Source: Pelecanus crispus
Taxonomy: Eukaryota > Chordata > Aves > Pelecaniformes > Pelecanidae
Assembly (NCBI RefSeq): GCF_030463565.1
Contig: NC_134644.1
Coordinates: 128,523,388-128,587,387, forward strand
DNA: 64,000 nucleotides
Reading direction: 5' to 3'
This document shows, in pieces, positions 39,074 through 50,978 of this stretch. Position 1 is the stretch's first letter. The number at the start of each line of letters is the position of its first letter. The position numbers and the translations under genes were made by a program. Below the pieces are notes generated by a model. That model was not told the DNA's origin. It ran no database searches and saw only the letters and a program-made list of their open reading frames with translations.

Positions 39074-40414
39074 GCACAAGGATTCCAGTGAAATCCTGTT
39101 ACACAGCACATTTCTGGTCCAATTCATCCCAGCTGCTAACCTTACCAAGCTAACATCTGACACTCAGGTCCAATTTCATTAAACCCCAGTCAGCATGGTT
39201 CTTTGTGATAATAGTGACTCTCGTCTAAGACAATATGTATTTTGGCTCAAGGCTACAAATAAATCCTATTGTAAGTACCTTCTTCCTAGTATGCAGCACA
39301 CTGCAACGGTCCAAAAAAAAGCAGCTTCTGTAAGAAGTCGAGGAGAAGAGAGACTATTATAATTTATCATGATTTTCCAAGTAAGCTCTCTGCTATCTTA
39401 AGAAATTATGTTCTCTAAAAATAAATGAGAACTGTAGTTTTATATAACACCAAAACTGCTGTTTCTGCTGTTATTCCAGCTTTGATTGATGCAGAGAAAC
39501 CCAAGCTGGTATGTGGGGGGCTATATATTTACAGCCCAATACACATAACATGTTTATTATGTTTTACCCCTTCCCAACTGCCTGAGTACTAAAATTAACA
39601 TTAAATATTCAGAGCCAGATAAACAAAATAAAATGTATCATTAAAACTCCCATTTCATCTCCCTTATTGGAGGGTGCTTTGCGTAAGTGCTGAAGAGGGT
39701 ATGTGCTAGTGGTGGGATTCCTCCAGCAGGCCAGCGACCCTGCCAGTCCCACTTAACACCCACGTGAGACCCAGCTTTCGTGTGGACTCTCAGCCTGAGA
39801 GTTTGTTTTACTCAATCTCTTTCCCCATCCCTGAGTGGTGACACACGCGGATAGTCCCGTCTGCTGGCGGGGGCAAGAACCCGGATGTCCCCGTCCTGCC
39901 AAGCGCTCTGGGTGGCTGCATCTCTGCTGGCTTCAGGTGTAGGAGTCTCCTGATCTGAGCTGCTTACAGGAGCTGGGGCATAAAGCTGTTTCTCAGCAGC
40001 TCCCCTGAGTGAAAACTCGTTTCTTTTGTAAATGAAACCAAATGAGCTAAGTGTAACCTGTGAAGAGGTCGAGCACAAATCCTGTACTCTCCTCATCTTC
40101 AAAACAAACACCATGCGAGCCGTGATCCTGCCTGCTCCACTGCCTCCTGCTTGTATAACAAATGGTATTTTGAAATAATGCCATGGTGTATTTTTAAATA
40201 TCAAATTTTGCTGTGTTTTAAAATTGCAGCTTCCCTTTGGTCAAGAAGGTTTTATCCCTGCGTTTAATGTTTTGTTATTATGGTCTCTGCTAAGCTCCAG
40301 GACAGCACATTTTGGAGGTCGCTGATGAATATACTTTGCTTAGGCTGAGGCAGGTACTTTCCTGTTGGATTTTTTGTGACACCAAGGAAGAAGTTAACAA
40401 GTTGGAAGAATACA

Positions 40415-40490
40415 GATACTACCATACCGGATCAGACCAGATGTGCCTTGAGACTGGTATCTTGCTGTAAGAGTAGCTAATCCTGGGTGA
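40415..40490 (+). repeat. Ancient L3/CR1-like amniote repeat fragment
   Basis: 'CCATACCGGATCAGACCAG' followed by 'TGGTATCTTGCTG' and 'AGTAGCTAATCCTGGG' follows the widespread 'CCATACTGGGTCAGACC...' amniote repeat. Heavily diverged; family assignment is tentative. Confidence 0.5.
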
Positions 40491-41584
40491 CAGCTTTTTT
40501 ACAAATTAAACATACTTTGAGAATGATTATCCTGTGTAAGGGTAGCAGCGCTGGAAATTAAATGGGTTTTCCATTCTGTGCTATTGTACAGCACATTGCT
40601 TTAGACTTTTTGGGAATTTACATTTGTTCTGGTCAGTTATGGGGTTTTACAAAAGACCTAGGATGTGTTGAAATTGCAAGTTCGTGTTGGACCAAGTGTT
40701 GCAGTAACATGGTGTTTCAACACTGTGTACGTCATGAACCTGTAATTTCAACACTTTCTAAGAGTCACCAGAGTGTCTCAAGCTGAACTATAACATAACT
40801 AAGTGTTCCCCTCTGAACACTGAACTGTCTTTTTTCTTTTTTTTCCTGGAAAATATAATTTAAAACACCGTTTGGCTGACATTAAAGAGTTTAAAATTGT
40901 TTTAATAATAATGAGAGAAAGACAAAGTAAAGGATTACTGTAAATAGAGAAACTTGCTGACTCAAGTGGTAGCAGGAGTGAGTCCTCCTGCTGGATGAGT
41001 ACAATGGACTATAGTTGCAGTTTTAATTATGGATTCACTTGCAAGGGACAAAGCTGAATTTTTACAAGCCGTCTGTGGTTATGCTTCTGCCTTATGTCAT
41101 TGCACACTGGTTCTGATATCAAGTGTTAAGCTCCTGCAAATGAATCTGCTATTATTTCTGCCTCTGGGCTGGATCTCCAGCAGGCTCAGCCAGAGTGAGG
41201 GAGAGAGATGTGGCATGGCTTTGAGCATGGTTTCAAGCAACCTGGCTGCCCTGTAAAGTCCACATCAACGGTCCTGAGACTTACATGTGGCGTGTGCTCT
41301 CCTTTGCTAGCCTCCCTCCTCAAATCCTCCACAACAAAAACCCAGGATGCAACCACTCTTTTAAAGACATCTACTAGTACTGGAGAAGCCAGGGCTGCCA
41401 CAGCCAAATGGTCACAGCTGCAATAGTGAGAATGTGCAAGGCCTCCTTGCCTTGTAGACATCGTGGCTTTGTTTCACCAGCTGGCAGCCTGTGTGTTGAG
41501 TGACCTGATATTCCTATTCAGTGAAAAAAATGCCTTGGTCCTACCACAGCACTTTTTGTGCACTGACTCAAAGTCTTTTGCAAA

Positions 41585-41720
41585 GGTTGAGCAACATCCC
41601 TTTATTAGGTTGAGAAAATGAGGTATAGACAGACCAAAGCGATTGCTGGAAGTCCCCAATTAGGGCAGCAGAGGATGGAGCCCCAGCAGCCAAATTCTTA
41701 TTTGGTAGCCTATTCACTTG
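41585..41720 (-). repeat. Ancient MIR/L2-type repeat, antisense
   Basis: 'TTGAGAAAATGAGGTATAGA', then 'AAGCGATTGCTGGAAGTCCC', then 'GGATGGAGCCCCAGCAGCC' and 'CTATTCACTTGGA' follow the antisense order of MIR-type repeats: gaggaaactgaggca, then the ggtcacaca region, then the gaacccag region, then the 'ccactaga' region. Old and diverged. Confidence 0.6.
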
Positions 41721-44700
41721 GAGACACTGTCTTCATGGCACTCGGCTTCCCACCATCCTGTGATGCAGGGCAAGTAGGCGTAAGGTGAATTGTTGATGCA
41801 AAAGCTGGGCTATGTTTTGCATTTTTCTTTATGTGTTTGACCAACTTACTTCTACCTCACTTCAGTAACCTTTCAGAAGCATCCTCCTCCCTCTCATATC
41901 CCTTGATATTTCCCTCAAGATCTAAATGACCAACACTTTCTCTGAGTATAACATTTTTCTCTTTTTGTATTTGAATTGGGAAACTTCCTGTACCATCCCT
42001 GGGAAACTGGATAACAAGCAGGACAGGAACTCCTGCATTAACTTAGCTTGTATTAAGCATGCACTGGTGTGATCATATCTGAGGGTGGGAGAGGGAGAGC
42101 TACTGGGAATGGCCAGGATTGCTCCCTGTTGCAGGCAATGCTGCTGAGAAAGCACAAACCAGCCACAGTGGTGAAGTCATGCAAATGCAATGCTCCCAAA
42201 GGCCACAGGAATTGTGGAAAGATTTGTGTAAATATCTCATGCATTCTTGTGCTCTAAGGTTTATGGAAACAAAAACCACAGTCACAGAGCCAATGCCACA
42301 TTTGCTCGTCCCTTCCCCCTTCTGTTTCTTCTCTACAGAAAGGTTGTAGAAGAGTTTATGAGCAGCTGAGAAACTGAATTTTTTCTCTTTTTTTTTTACG
42401 AGTAATGCAAAAGAAAGTGGAAAAGATGGTAAACATAAATAAGGTTAAGCAGGGTACAACGGAAAGGACGGCTGATTTGTGAGTATCATGTGAACCTCTT
42501 TGCTGTAGGCATGGCTGGAAAAATACATGCCACACACACATTCCCCAAGTCATTTCAGACTACGCAGTGTCTCTGTTGCCCACCAACTGGACCCCCCCTT
42601 TCCCTGCATCAGTTTATTCTGTAGATCGTCCATGCAGTTTGCTTATCCTCACAGGGAAGATACTGTATGTTTACTGTCCTGCTTAATTTTTAAGGTTTTA
42701 TCATTCTCTCTCGAAAGGCTTACAATACCTGAGCCTAGACAAAACCAGCCCTGTTTATTCACGTCCCGGCATCATTCCTCTCTGTTATTGAATGCATCAG
42801 GGACACTGTCCCATTCTTTGAATGCTTTGTATCATTTCAGATAGTGGTATCATACTAGAGAGGGACAGTCTACATGGGAGCTGTTATGATGGAAATAGCT
42901 CAGGGGAATAATGCACCTGCTCTCGGGGAATACGTGGGTCTGTCCTGCTGCTGTTACTGGATGTGAGCTCCTAGGAGCTGGTGACTGACTACACAACACT
43001 GCAGGGAGCGGGGGAACTCTCTATCAGATGCTCTTTTTTTTCAGGTCTTAGCTACTTGCAGTCCCATACTGACAAGGAAGAGGATGGGGGAAAGGCAAAA
43101 GGAGCTGGTTAAAAGATGTGTCCTTAGTCTGTTGCAATTAACCCGCCCCCTTTTAAGTATGCGGGAGCTTTACCAGCATCTTTTTTCAATGGATCCACAG
43201 GCTACAGTGTGGGGAGGAGGGGAGAGAAGGACTCCAGCAGGGGCTGGAAGCTGTGAAATTACTGAGAAAGAAAAAGAACAAGTTGCATTGTCTCAGGGTA
43301 ATAACCAGCCCAACTGCTGGCACAGAGACTGCTGCGACCCAAAGCTTTGCTGAAAGGCGAGCATCTTTCTCACGTCACAAAACCCCATCCCTTGACGCCT
43401 TCCCACAGTGCCACAGCACCCTGTGCCTCCCCCCACATCTGTTGAGATGCATTTTTTTTTCCAAGGGGAGATTTTTACACATAGGAAATTGGGTAAGACA
43501 AGCCGGTGCTAACATCAGGCTGGCCACATCGGCCATGGAGCCAGACCTTCCCTGGCCTCTCGGACAGATGGCAGCTGCTGCCCTCAGCAGCCCTGGTGCT
43601 TCAGCAGGTGGCACTGTGAGTCCTGCTCACCCGCTGCGGGGCTTTTCTGCTCCAAAAGGTATTTTTCTTTTGGATAAGGAATAAAGCTGATGTTCTGGCC
43701 ACTTGTGGTCATTCAAAACACCACGGTATTTTTCAAAATACAGGGGTGCCGGCCCAGGCATCCCAGCCAAATTGCAGCCTGGGTAGCGTCCCACTAGCCC
43801 AGAGCTCCACCAGCGATTCCGCTGGGATGTGATTTATTTCTTCACTTCCTGTCCTAAAGGAACACCCACAAAGTTGTGAAAGTCGTGGACACAGAGTACG
43901 CAGGGATCTCTCGTGCAAAAGAGACGGCACTGATTACTAGGTGTGGGTTAGCAGTTGCTGGTATTTCTGGAGTGGATCTTCAGATCAGAAGCGAGCAGGA
44001 AAGCAATAGCTAAGCAGCTTCTAGTCAAGGTCACTTTTCTGGGTGTTGCTGATATAAACACAAATAAAAAAGGGGACAAAATACTTCAACATGTCAGCTG
44101 TGAAACATTTATTAAGTTAAGAAGTCAACATGGACCAATAACACCATCCGCAGCGTCTGTTCCTGCAGCCACTTTTAGGTGCAGGCTTTACTCTCACTTT
44201 AGCTGAAGTGTAAGGAAATTGGTGCTGGTTATCCCATACTGGGCTTTTCCGATCGCCTAACTGGCGAAGCTCAGTAGCGGTGATTCATTTGCTTCTACCT
44301 GTTGCCTCAGCTATGGGCTCAAAAGGCAATTATTTGATTGTATTGCATCATCAGGGTTTTGTTTGGATAGATGATTTTATGTTTTAGATTCTATTGGAGA
44401 CCGTCATCATCCGTTTTTTCGTGAGGGAGTCCCTTGCCCACAGTGCAAGATTTGGAAAGCTACGGAGTACTTTCCTACCTGCTTCTAGATTCACTCCAGC
44501 TTTTCTGCCCTCCTCCCTGCCGTGAGTGCTGCATGCAGCGTGCAGCGCTCCTGACCCTTGCAGAGTGCTATTTGCTTATTTTATCTCTGAAAACAAAACA
44601 AATTTCTCTGCGTTTTGTTCTATTTCCTACACGATAGAATCTTTTGTTTTCACTTGCAACCTTTGCAGCTTCCAAGAATTTTTACTCCTTGTGGTTTGTC

Positions 44701-45184
44701 GAGACGCGCAGGGTTCAATAGTCTGCCACCAGGCCCTGGCCCAAGGTCGAGGATTCCCTCCTTTTCCTTCCCAGTATTGTCCTGCATCCTGCAAGGCCCT
44801 TCTCCTTACATTGCTGTGGCTGTCGTGACAAAGGGGACTGGCACCAGGCACACTCCTGCTGCCACGGTGACAGCTGCTGAGCACTTGCCAAGCTCTAATG
44901 ACAATAGCATGACCTCAGATACTTTATTAAGAAAGAAAAACTTGAAAGGGAGGGTACACTTAAAAGCAGACAATAACACCTTGTCTCAGCGCAATGCATT
45001 GTTTTTGCAAGCCCGGGATGGAAACGGTTTAATATAATCTTGGCCTTATTCTCTCCCAGCCTCCCTCCCCATTTTACGCACAGGCTTACCCACATCCACG
45101 CTGGACTCCAGTTCACAACAGTAGCTGCAAATCTAAATGTGTAAATAGATGTTACTGACTATTTGACTCAATATGGGGCCAGGC

Positions 45185-45300
45185 GTCAGGAGTGGGAGTC
45201 TACTTTTAATGCTGCTGTGACAGTCCCTGACCGGTTATTTCTGTATGCTTCAGCGTCTCTGGCTGTAAAATGGGGGTAATGGTACTTTAGTCACCATGAC
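45185..45300 (+). repeat. Ancient MIR/L2-type repeat, sense
   Basis: 'ATGCTTCAGCGTCTCTGGCT' followed by 'GTAAAATGGGGGTAATGGTACTT' (split here) matches the conserved 'cctcagtttcc...ctgtaaaatggggataat' segment of MIR and L2 3' ends on the plus strand. Confidence 0.65.
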
Positions 45301-45398
45301 AAAGCCTCCTGAGCTACACAGGTCTGGATGGAGCTGTGCTATGGATGGAGAGGGAGGCTGAGAGCCGTGCTGCTGCCTGGCAGTGCTCTCCCATGGGG

Positions 45399-45480
45399 AT
45401 ATAAAAGGGGAGGACGCCTGTGGGCAAGTGCCGGTGTTCAGCTGCGCCTGCAGACCCCTGAGCACAGGGGTCTGCAGCCG
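45399..45480 (+). promoter_or_regulatory. TATA-like box followed by a perfect 13-bp hairpin
   Basis: GGATATAAAAGGGGAGG at about 45399-45414 is a good TATA-box match in a locally GC-rich setting. About 40 bases downstream, CTGCAGACCCCTG (45448-45460) and its exact reverse complement (45465-45477) flank the tetraloop AGCA. The transcript would form a 13-bp stem. No open frame of note follows. It lies in a large intron on the opposite strand from the predicted gene. Promoter activity is an inference. Confidence 0.35.
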
Positions 45481-46376
45481 TGATGGTCCTGGCAGAAAAC
45501 CTTCACCTGGAGTCACGGAGAGAGTTTGAGAATTAGTAAATAAGCTTCACAGAAGGAGGAAGTAGAGCTGGTCAGAAAAATTCTGACTAAACAAGTTTTC
45601 GTTGGAATTTACCGATTCATCAACATCAAAGCACTTTGTGGAGAGGGTCCAATTTTGACAAAGTTGCTTCCAAAACCAGGCAGGGCTTCAAAACTGCCTG
45701 CCAGGCACATTTTAGAAACCTGGCTAGTTTTCTGCTGATTTACACCATTGGTTCCTTAGCAGTTCACCAACTGGCTGTCAAGAAGTGTATATTTCCAGGT
45801 GTCATGACTCTGAAGTGACTGTCTCCAAGTGAGGAACCCCGTGGTGGTCAGTGTCTGTGACCCCGGCTTGGTCCACCAGGCAGAGTGCTGCAAGGGTTCA
45901 TGCAGCTCATAAAACCCAGGCCTCAGGGAGATTGGCTCTGAGTAGTGCTATCAATTTTTCTCAGAGGCTTCTTCTTAAATAACAGAGAAATCGGCTGACC
46001 TAAGAGTTGCTGCTTTTAATTCTGGGATCTTTTACTTTGGATCTGGAAGCAAAATGTCTGAATTTTCTCTCTTTTATACACATGCTCAAATAACTCCATT
46101 GATTTAAATGGAATTACTACTCAACTGAATTTGTGTGCATCAGAGAAGTTCAATGAATTGCTACATAACCTTTGAAACATAATGAAACACACATAAAGAC
46201 CCAGTTATTTCTCATCTCCACTTGGACTAAACAATTATTCTTTTGTTTCTTATAGATGATACTGGTGGTAAACCTTACAAACAAAAGGAGAGGAAGAAGA
46301 GGAAAAAAAAAAAACATGCTGGACCTGGTTCTTCTCAATGTGCAATTCCTCCTCTTTTATCCTTTGCAGCTGGGTT

Positions 46377-46409
<33 letters not shown>

Positions 46410-46422
46410 GAGAGAGAGAGGA
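46377..46422. repeat. (GT)n(GA)n compound microsatellite
   Basis: About eight GT units run straight into about a dozen GA units with a GGG interruption. Confidence 0.9.
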
Positions 46423-47647
46423 AGGGCTATTACACATTTCCCATGATATGTTTTGTTTAGGGTTGTGATAGCTTGATTCATTGTGCATAATCTGCAAGCT
46501 TTTACAGGGTTTTTCTTGAGCTTCTCTTCATGGGAGGAAAAATAGCTGGGTTTTTTTCACAGAGGACTTTTCCAGTGTCTAGTGTGAACATACAGTACTG
46601 GAGAAGCACAGAAATATGTCATTCCTTTCAGGCTTGCCCATGTCCAGATGTGCATCCCAAGATGTGCTAGCTTTGGGGAACATAAAGCAAACTGAAAGGA
46701 ACAGGATTTTACTGAAACAAACAGGATTCCACAAAAAGAAGCAGACCAATAAAAACTGTACAGAGAACATTTTCTTTCATAGCACCTACTATTATGCAAT
46801 TGTGCTAATGTACTGTACTTCACAGTATGCCTATCTTTTGCAGCAGACCCTTTTCTTTTTATATGTATGCTAGTATTTTTTTTTTTTCAGTTAGACATAA
46901 GATAATCTTTTCAGTAATGTGTTTATTTTAGCTTTGTTTTTCCCACTCCCCTAGGTCTGCTAGGATTTCTCTCCTATCTTTTTTATGTGCCAATGACATT
47001 GGTTGTTATAAGGTCAAGATCAGAATTCATTGTGGGGGGCGACAGTGCTGTAAGGGCTTGACATAAGATCAGAAGTAATGCTGCGGTGAATTTTTAAAAA
47101 AAAGAACAACAAAAAAAAAAGTAGCAAGGCTTATGGTGCCGAAAGCTCTGGGTTTCCCATCCAGACACCATCTGTGAAGCACTTGGGGACAGTGCCTAAT
47201 GTCTGAGTCATCATGTTTGGCAGTCATTTACCCAGTGGTCTGTTTCCCTTGGGGGAGTATTCACTGGGGGAGAAAAGGAATGGCAGAAAGAAGGAAGATA
47301 AACTGCCCTTTAGCCCCATGATTTATATTTGGTCAGAGTACCCCTGTTCTATTTTCTTTTACTTGGAATGTATCTTGGACATGTTGTTTCAATATGAGAC
47401 AATCAGCTGGGCTCTCAAAGGAATGTCCCCGGAGACTTGAAACAGCCTCCCAGTAGGGTAATATGTTCAGCAGAATTCTAAGATGTATTCTCCAACATCT
47501 GCAGTCTATTTGTGCCTCCAGAATATTTCCCATCAGCATTTGGGGAATCAAAAGGCGCTTTGAGAGATGGTCACCAATTCTCCACACTGCATGATAACTT
47601 GTAAAATGTTTACTTCTTTAAACTTCTACTGAGCTGGTGGTTTATTT

Positions 47648-47692
47648 GTTTCTTTCTTTCTCTCTTTCTTTCTTTCTTTTTTTTTTTTTTTT
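47648..47692. repeat. Pyrimidine tract (TTTC)n with T18
   Basis: Imperfect TTTC/TCTC units followed by a long T run ending at 47692. Confidence 0.85.
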
Positions 47693-49292
47693 AAAGAAAC
47701 TAACAACAGAAGGACATGGAAATACACTTTAAATTATTCTTTCATATGAATGGGTTATGAATGTAGTAGTAACCTCCTGGAAAACAAGAAGACCTAGGAG
47801 TCTCCATGGACAACACAGTGAATGTCTGTTCTGGGTGTGTGACAGAAAAAATGACTTATTAGACTGCACGTTAGAAGTGGGTAGGCAATCACATGGAGAG
47901 TATTACATGTTGCATCTAAGATGCCATGTTCTCATTTTGATTATTGTGTTTGGTTTTAGTAAACCCATGTAAAAAAACAACAGGCACAGAACTAGAAACA
48001 AACTCCTGACAGGTAGGGAAAATATCATAGAACTACAGAGAATGTATTTCTTGTACGAAGAAATTGAAAAGATTAGGATGATTTACTCAGGAAAGTAAAA
48101 AAACCCAAGAGAATATATAGCGCATGTCACACAAGAAATAATAGATAGTAGGCAGAAAGCCAACTTAAAACTCCTTTCCAACGTTACCAGTGATGCAGGA
48201 ATTACGAACGTTCAGACAAAAAGGGAAATAATAATTGACATAAGGTGTAATTAATCTGTGGGCATCAATTTTGCAGGTTACCATCTGTACAAATAACAGA
48301 AAGTTGGCTGAAAGACTAAGAAAAATATTGGGTACAAATATTAAAATAAAATGTCATCCAGGTAAGATAAAAATAAATCCATCTACCTTTAGTCAGCAGG
48401 GCATATAAAGGTAAGAAGAAAGTTGAGCACATTACTGTGATGATGGCAGTACAAGGGATCACATGTTCTTATGGTAGAGGGTCTCTTGGTTACCTGTTGG
48501 TATTCATGGGATGCCATCTGTTTGCATGACACCAATTTCTACTTGATTTCAGTGACAGGGAGCACTTAATAATTAATAAATGGACAAAATTCTTTGCTAT
48601 TGTTACTCTTCTTCATGAACAGCTTTATAGCAGGTAATTATAAGATTTCATATGGATGAGAGGAGGCATTTGTCTGTGAAAGAGTGACAGTGAAGAAATT
48701 ATGGACAGCTCTGCTCTAGTACTACTCTTATCATTTCTGTGTAGAGACAGACTATCAAACATGGTGGACCAGAAATAGGTATCTTATGGCATTCTTCTAG
48801 TGCAAGGCAAAAGAAGCAAGCTGTGGTGCTGCATATGAAGCACATGAACTCACACCAAACAATAAAGAAAACATCTAAGGTTTTGATTTCATTCATCTTT
48901 TTTCTGAGGTCCTTTTTCTGTTTCTGTTCTGTGAAAGCCAAATAAAAGCAACAAATAACAAAAAAATCCCTAAACAAACAGTTGGGACTTTGACTTGCGA
49001 AACTGTATTTGCATGTTTGTTCTGAAGAGGTTCCCATAGCCCGGCTCTGACTTTTATCTATCCCCACAGGATGTACTCCTACACTTTTTCTTCCAGGATC
49101 CCATGCTTCCTGTGGGTGTTCCCACAGCTGCCAATTCAGACAGCTCGAGTCTGGAATAGGCTTTGCACAATCCTGAAGATGCTATTCTCTCACTAAGTCA
49201 AGTGATTCCACACAAAAATATGGCAGATGTTTAGCATCAGGAATCAAAACAGCATTTTCGCACCACACAGCACATTCTTCTCTTCCTGATAC

Positions 49293-49460
49293 CTTTCATT
49301 TCCTCTCTACAGGATATGGAGCAATTTTCCTCTTTTGTTGCTGTTCTTGTGAACTCAGGAATCTGTGAATTATACCAGGACATTTGAATTCCCATATAAT
49401 CTTCTCTGAGAGGTAAAGGGGCTTGGTTCACTGATGTCTCATGCTTCATTTTTTTCCTGC
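49293..49460 (-). CDS. Exon 5 of the unrecognised minus-strand gene
   Basis: The acceptor is CGCATTTATCTTTTAG (AG at 49462-49461) and the donor is AAAG|GTATCA (GT at 49292-49291). The 168 bases are open in only one frame, giving 55 residues that include MKHETSVNQAPLPLRED, MSWYNSQIPEF and CSISCREEMK. Codon and residue use look like protein. The donor leaves one base (G), which fits exon 6. At the 5' end the frame needs one base from the previous exon, yet exon 4 ends in phase 0. A run of seven A's sits five bases inside the exon. One extra A would restore the frame, so a homopolymer miscount is the simplest explanation, but a real frameshift or a missed microexon is possible. Confidence 0.6.
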
Positions 49461-49769
49461 CTAAAAGATAAATGCGGTGTTTGAAGAGAGATAATAACAC
49501 TGGATTACTTCTTGTCCTTGATTTTCAACTTCTCTGATTTTCAATACCTGAAAAACAAGAGCTTCTGAATGCAATCTGTATGAAGAGAAGGTCAGGTTTC
49601 TTTCAGAAGTAGTGCTGTAACCACGGGCCAGAAATGTGAAAAAGGCTATTAAGTGTTTCTGCAGAGGGGTCTGCAGGTCTTGGAGCTAAAGCAAGCCAGA
49701 TTCTCCAGTGCTGGAGATGAATATTCCTAATGATGTCAATGGGTAGATTCAAACTGAGATTCCAGACAC
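49461..49769 (-). other. Intron 4 of the minus-strand gene
   Basis: 309 bases. No microexon with the phase needed to reconcile exons 4 and 5 was spotted. Confidence 0.5.
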
Positions 49770-49878
49770 CTGTGGCCTTGGATTATCTGGTGGCATTTTC
49801 TTAAGGTGATCTAGCATCCTTTTAGGTGGTCTGATTGAGCTCTGCATGTGGTCCTCATCACCAGATTTTTTTGGCTGC
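49770..49878 (-). CDS. Exon 4 of the unrecognised minus-strand gene
   Basis: A strong acceptor (ATGCTTTTTTCTAG, AG at 49880-49879) is followed by 109 bases and the donor CACAG|GTGTCT (GT at 49769-49768). The first base completes an AGG codon begun by exon 3. The other 36 codons read QPKKSGDEDHMQSS to PPDNPRPQ, and the segment IRPPKRMLDHLKKMPPD is strikingly basic and Pro-rich. The other two frames are interrupted. It is separated from exon 3 by an intron of only 54 bases, very short for a vertebrate but not unknown in birds. Function unknown. Confidence 0.6.
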
Positions 49879-49932
49879 CTAGAAAAAAGCATGTCAGTGT
49901 TGTGCTGAGCCCAGCTCAAAACCATGCCCCAC

Positions 49933-50017
49933 CTTGTCTCTGGAGTCCTTCGGTACTGGCCAGTGCAAGTGTTGCTGTGATACTGTATTGGCTGACGGAA
50001 AATGCTTAAGTACACTT
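49933..50017 (-). CDS. Exon 3 of the unrecognised minus-strand gene
   Basis: Acceptor TTTTCACCCTGAACTACAG (AG at 50019-50018), donor CAAG|GTGGGG (GT at 49932-49931). The 85 bases start with two bases that complete a codon, then encode 27 residues, VYLSIFRQPIQYHSN to RRTPET, and leave AG for exon 4. A second frame is also open across the segment, but only this one joins exon 4 in phase. The 54-base intron after it means the frame runs on through the intron as well, so a retained-intron product is conceivable. Confidence 0.55.
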
Positions 50018-50918
50018 CTGTAGTTCAGGGTGAAAAGAACTTGGTGAAAAGCTGTGCCTACCAGTCCCGATCCCAAACAGCAAAGGAGGAATTCATTCAT
50101 TTGCAGTCTGATTCTCTGTCACAGAGACCCTGGGTCTTCCACACATCTTGGGTTTAGCAATGTGACATGCTGTGTTAAAGCATTAGACATAAAAAAATGA
50201 ACACATTGTGTAACAGAGGACAACAGAACTGCATGGCCGTCACATAAATTCAAGCCAGTCATTAAATTCTTTTGCCCCCATTCACTAAATTACTTCATCG
50301 AGAAATTACATTAGAATTAAATTAGAATTTCTCTTTTCATGATGGATCCGAGACGAAAATAAATTTGAGGTACATTACAAACTCATCAATGTGTCCAATG
50401 CCGTTACTAATCCTCATTTCTACTAAGAATTTACACTATACTGCCTGTGTTAGGCAAATCTTTAAAGGAACCTATAACCATTTGGAAGCTGCACAATTCA
50501 TGCAGAATTGCCCTCTTCAGTTTTTAGTCCAGTTTAGTGATAAGAATTATCTGAATGCTTTTAAACTCAGCATTTTTAACAATCTAACTTTTTCCCAGAA
50601 AAATGCCTGCTTTCTCTGAAAATGTTCAATTTTGGTTTAGAAAATTTAGGGTCTTCTGTAGACTACAGGATTTTAAAAGCTTTACAGAAATATTTTGTCT
50701 TTTGCCCATTTTTGAAAAGGGGGTGGGGGGAGACGTTTTCAGACAGCAATGCAAAATAAGCCCTGTTTGCACCAAACCCTTAACATAAACATATCAAGCA
50801 CAAGCTTAGTAGCTGCATAGAAGTCAGCAGAGAGAGTGGTAAGATGTTTGAACTCATTTTTCCTAATTGGACAGATCTGCAGTGTTAGTATTGGTGGTGG
50901 ATGAGGGATAGACAAGAC
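50018..50918 (-). other. Intron 2 of the minus-strand gene
   Basis: About 0.9 kb, AT-rich, no features recognised. Confidence 0.4.
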
Positions 50919-50978
50919 CAAGAGTACTAAAGAGGTTTGTAACACTGTCTTGTACGGTTTTCCCTCCAACTTCTGGAG
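50919..50978 (-). CDS. Exon 2 of the unrecognised minus-strand gene (donor uncertain)
   Basis: A good acceptor (AGCATCTCTCCCCCAG, AG at 50980-50979) opens a frame, after two bases, of 19 residues: PEVGGKTVQDSVTNLFSTL. The phase fits the single base left by exon 1 and the two bases at the start of exon 3. The chosen donor, CTTG|GTCTTG (GT at 50918-50917), is weak. An alternative phase-compatible donor exists 9 codons earlier (GACA|GTGTTA). A longer frame in another phase also crosses the site. Exon identity is therefore less sure than for exons 3-5. Confidence 0.4.

Larger units (their letters stand above)
29735..49292 (-). other. Intron 5 of the minus-strand gene (about 19.5 kb)
   Basis: No exon with the required phase was accepted here. 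It holds several ancient repeat fragments (40.4, 41.6 and 45.2 kb), copies of a CCATTGACTTCAATGG-like motif, and microsatellites at 36.5, 39.05 and 46.38 kb. It also holds a TATA-like site with a hairpin at 45.4 kb. Blocks at 38.56-38.66 and 38.94-39.29 kb contain homeodomain-like and GC-mixed strings typical of conserved non-coding elements, but conservation cannot be judged from one sequence. An 84-codon minus frame at 47.3-47.6 kb lacks a good acceptor. A nested transcript is possible but not shown. Confidence 0.45.

Noticed and set aside
46243..46330. Frame containing TGGKPYKQ, reminiscent of a C2H2 zinc-finger linker
   Set aside because: No Cys/His spacing follows; the frame runs into A-rich and GT/GA microsatellite sequence.
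47333..47587. 84-codon minus frame inside intron 5
   Set aside because: Composition is fairly protein-like, but there is no pyrimidine tract before its start and its phase was not shown to fit exons 5 and 6.
48699..49067. 122-codon minus frame
   Set aside because: Very Cys/Phe/Ile rich with runs of aromatic residues, no splice sites of note; likely chance in AT-rich DNA.
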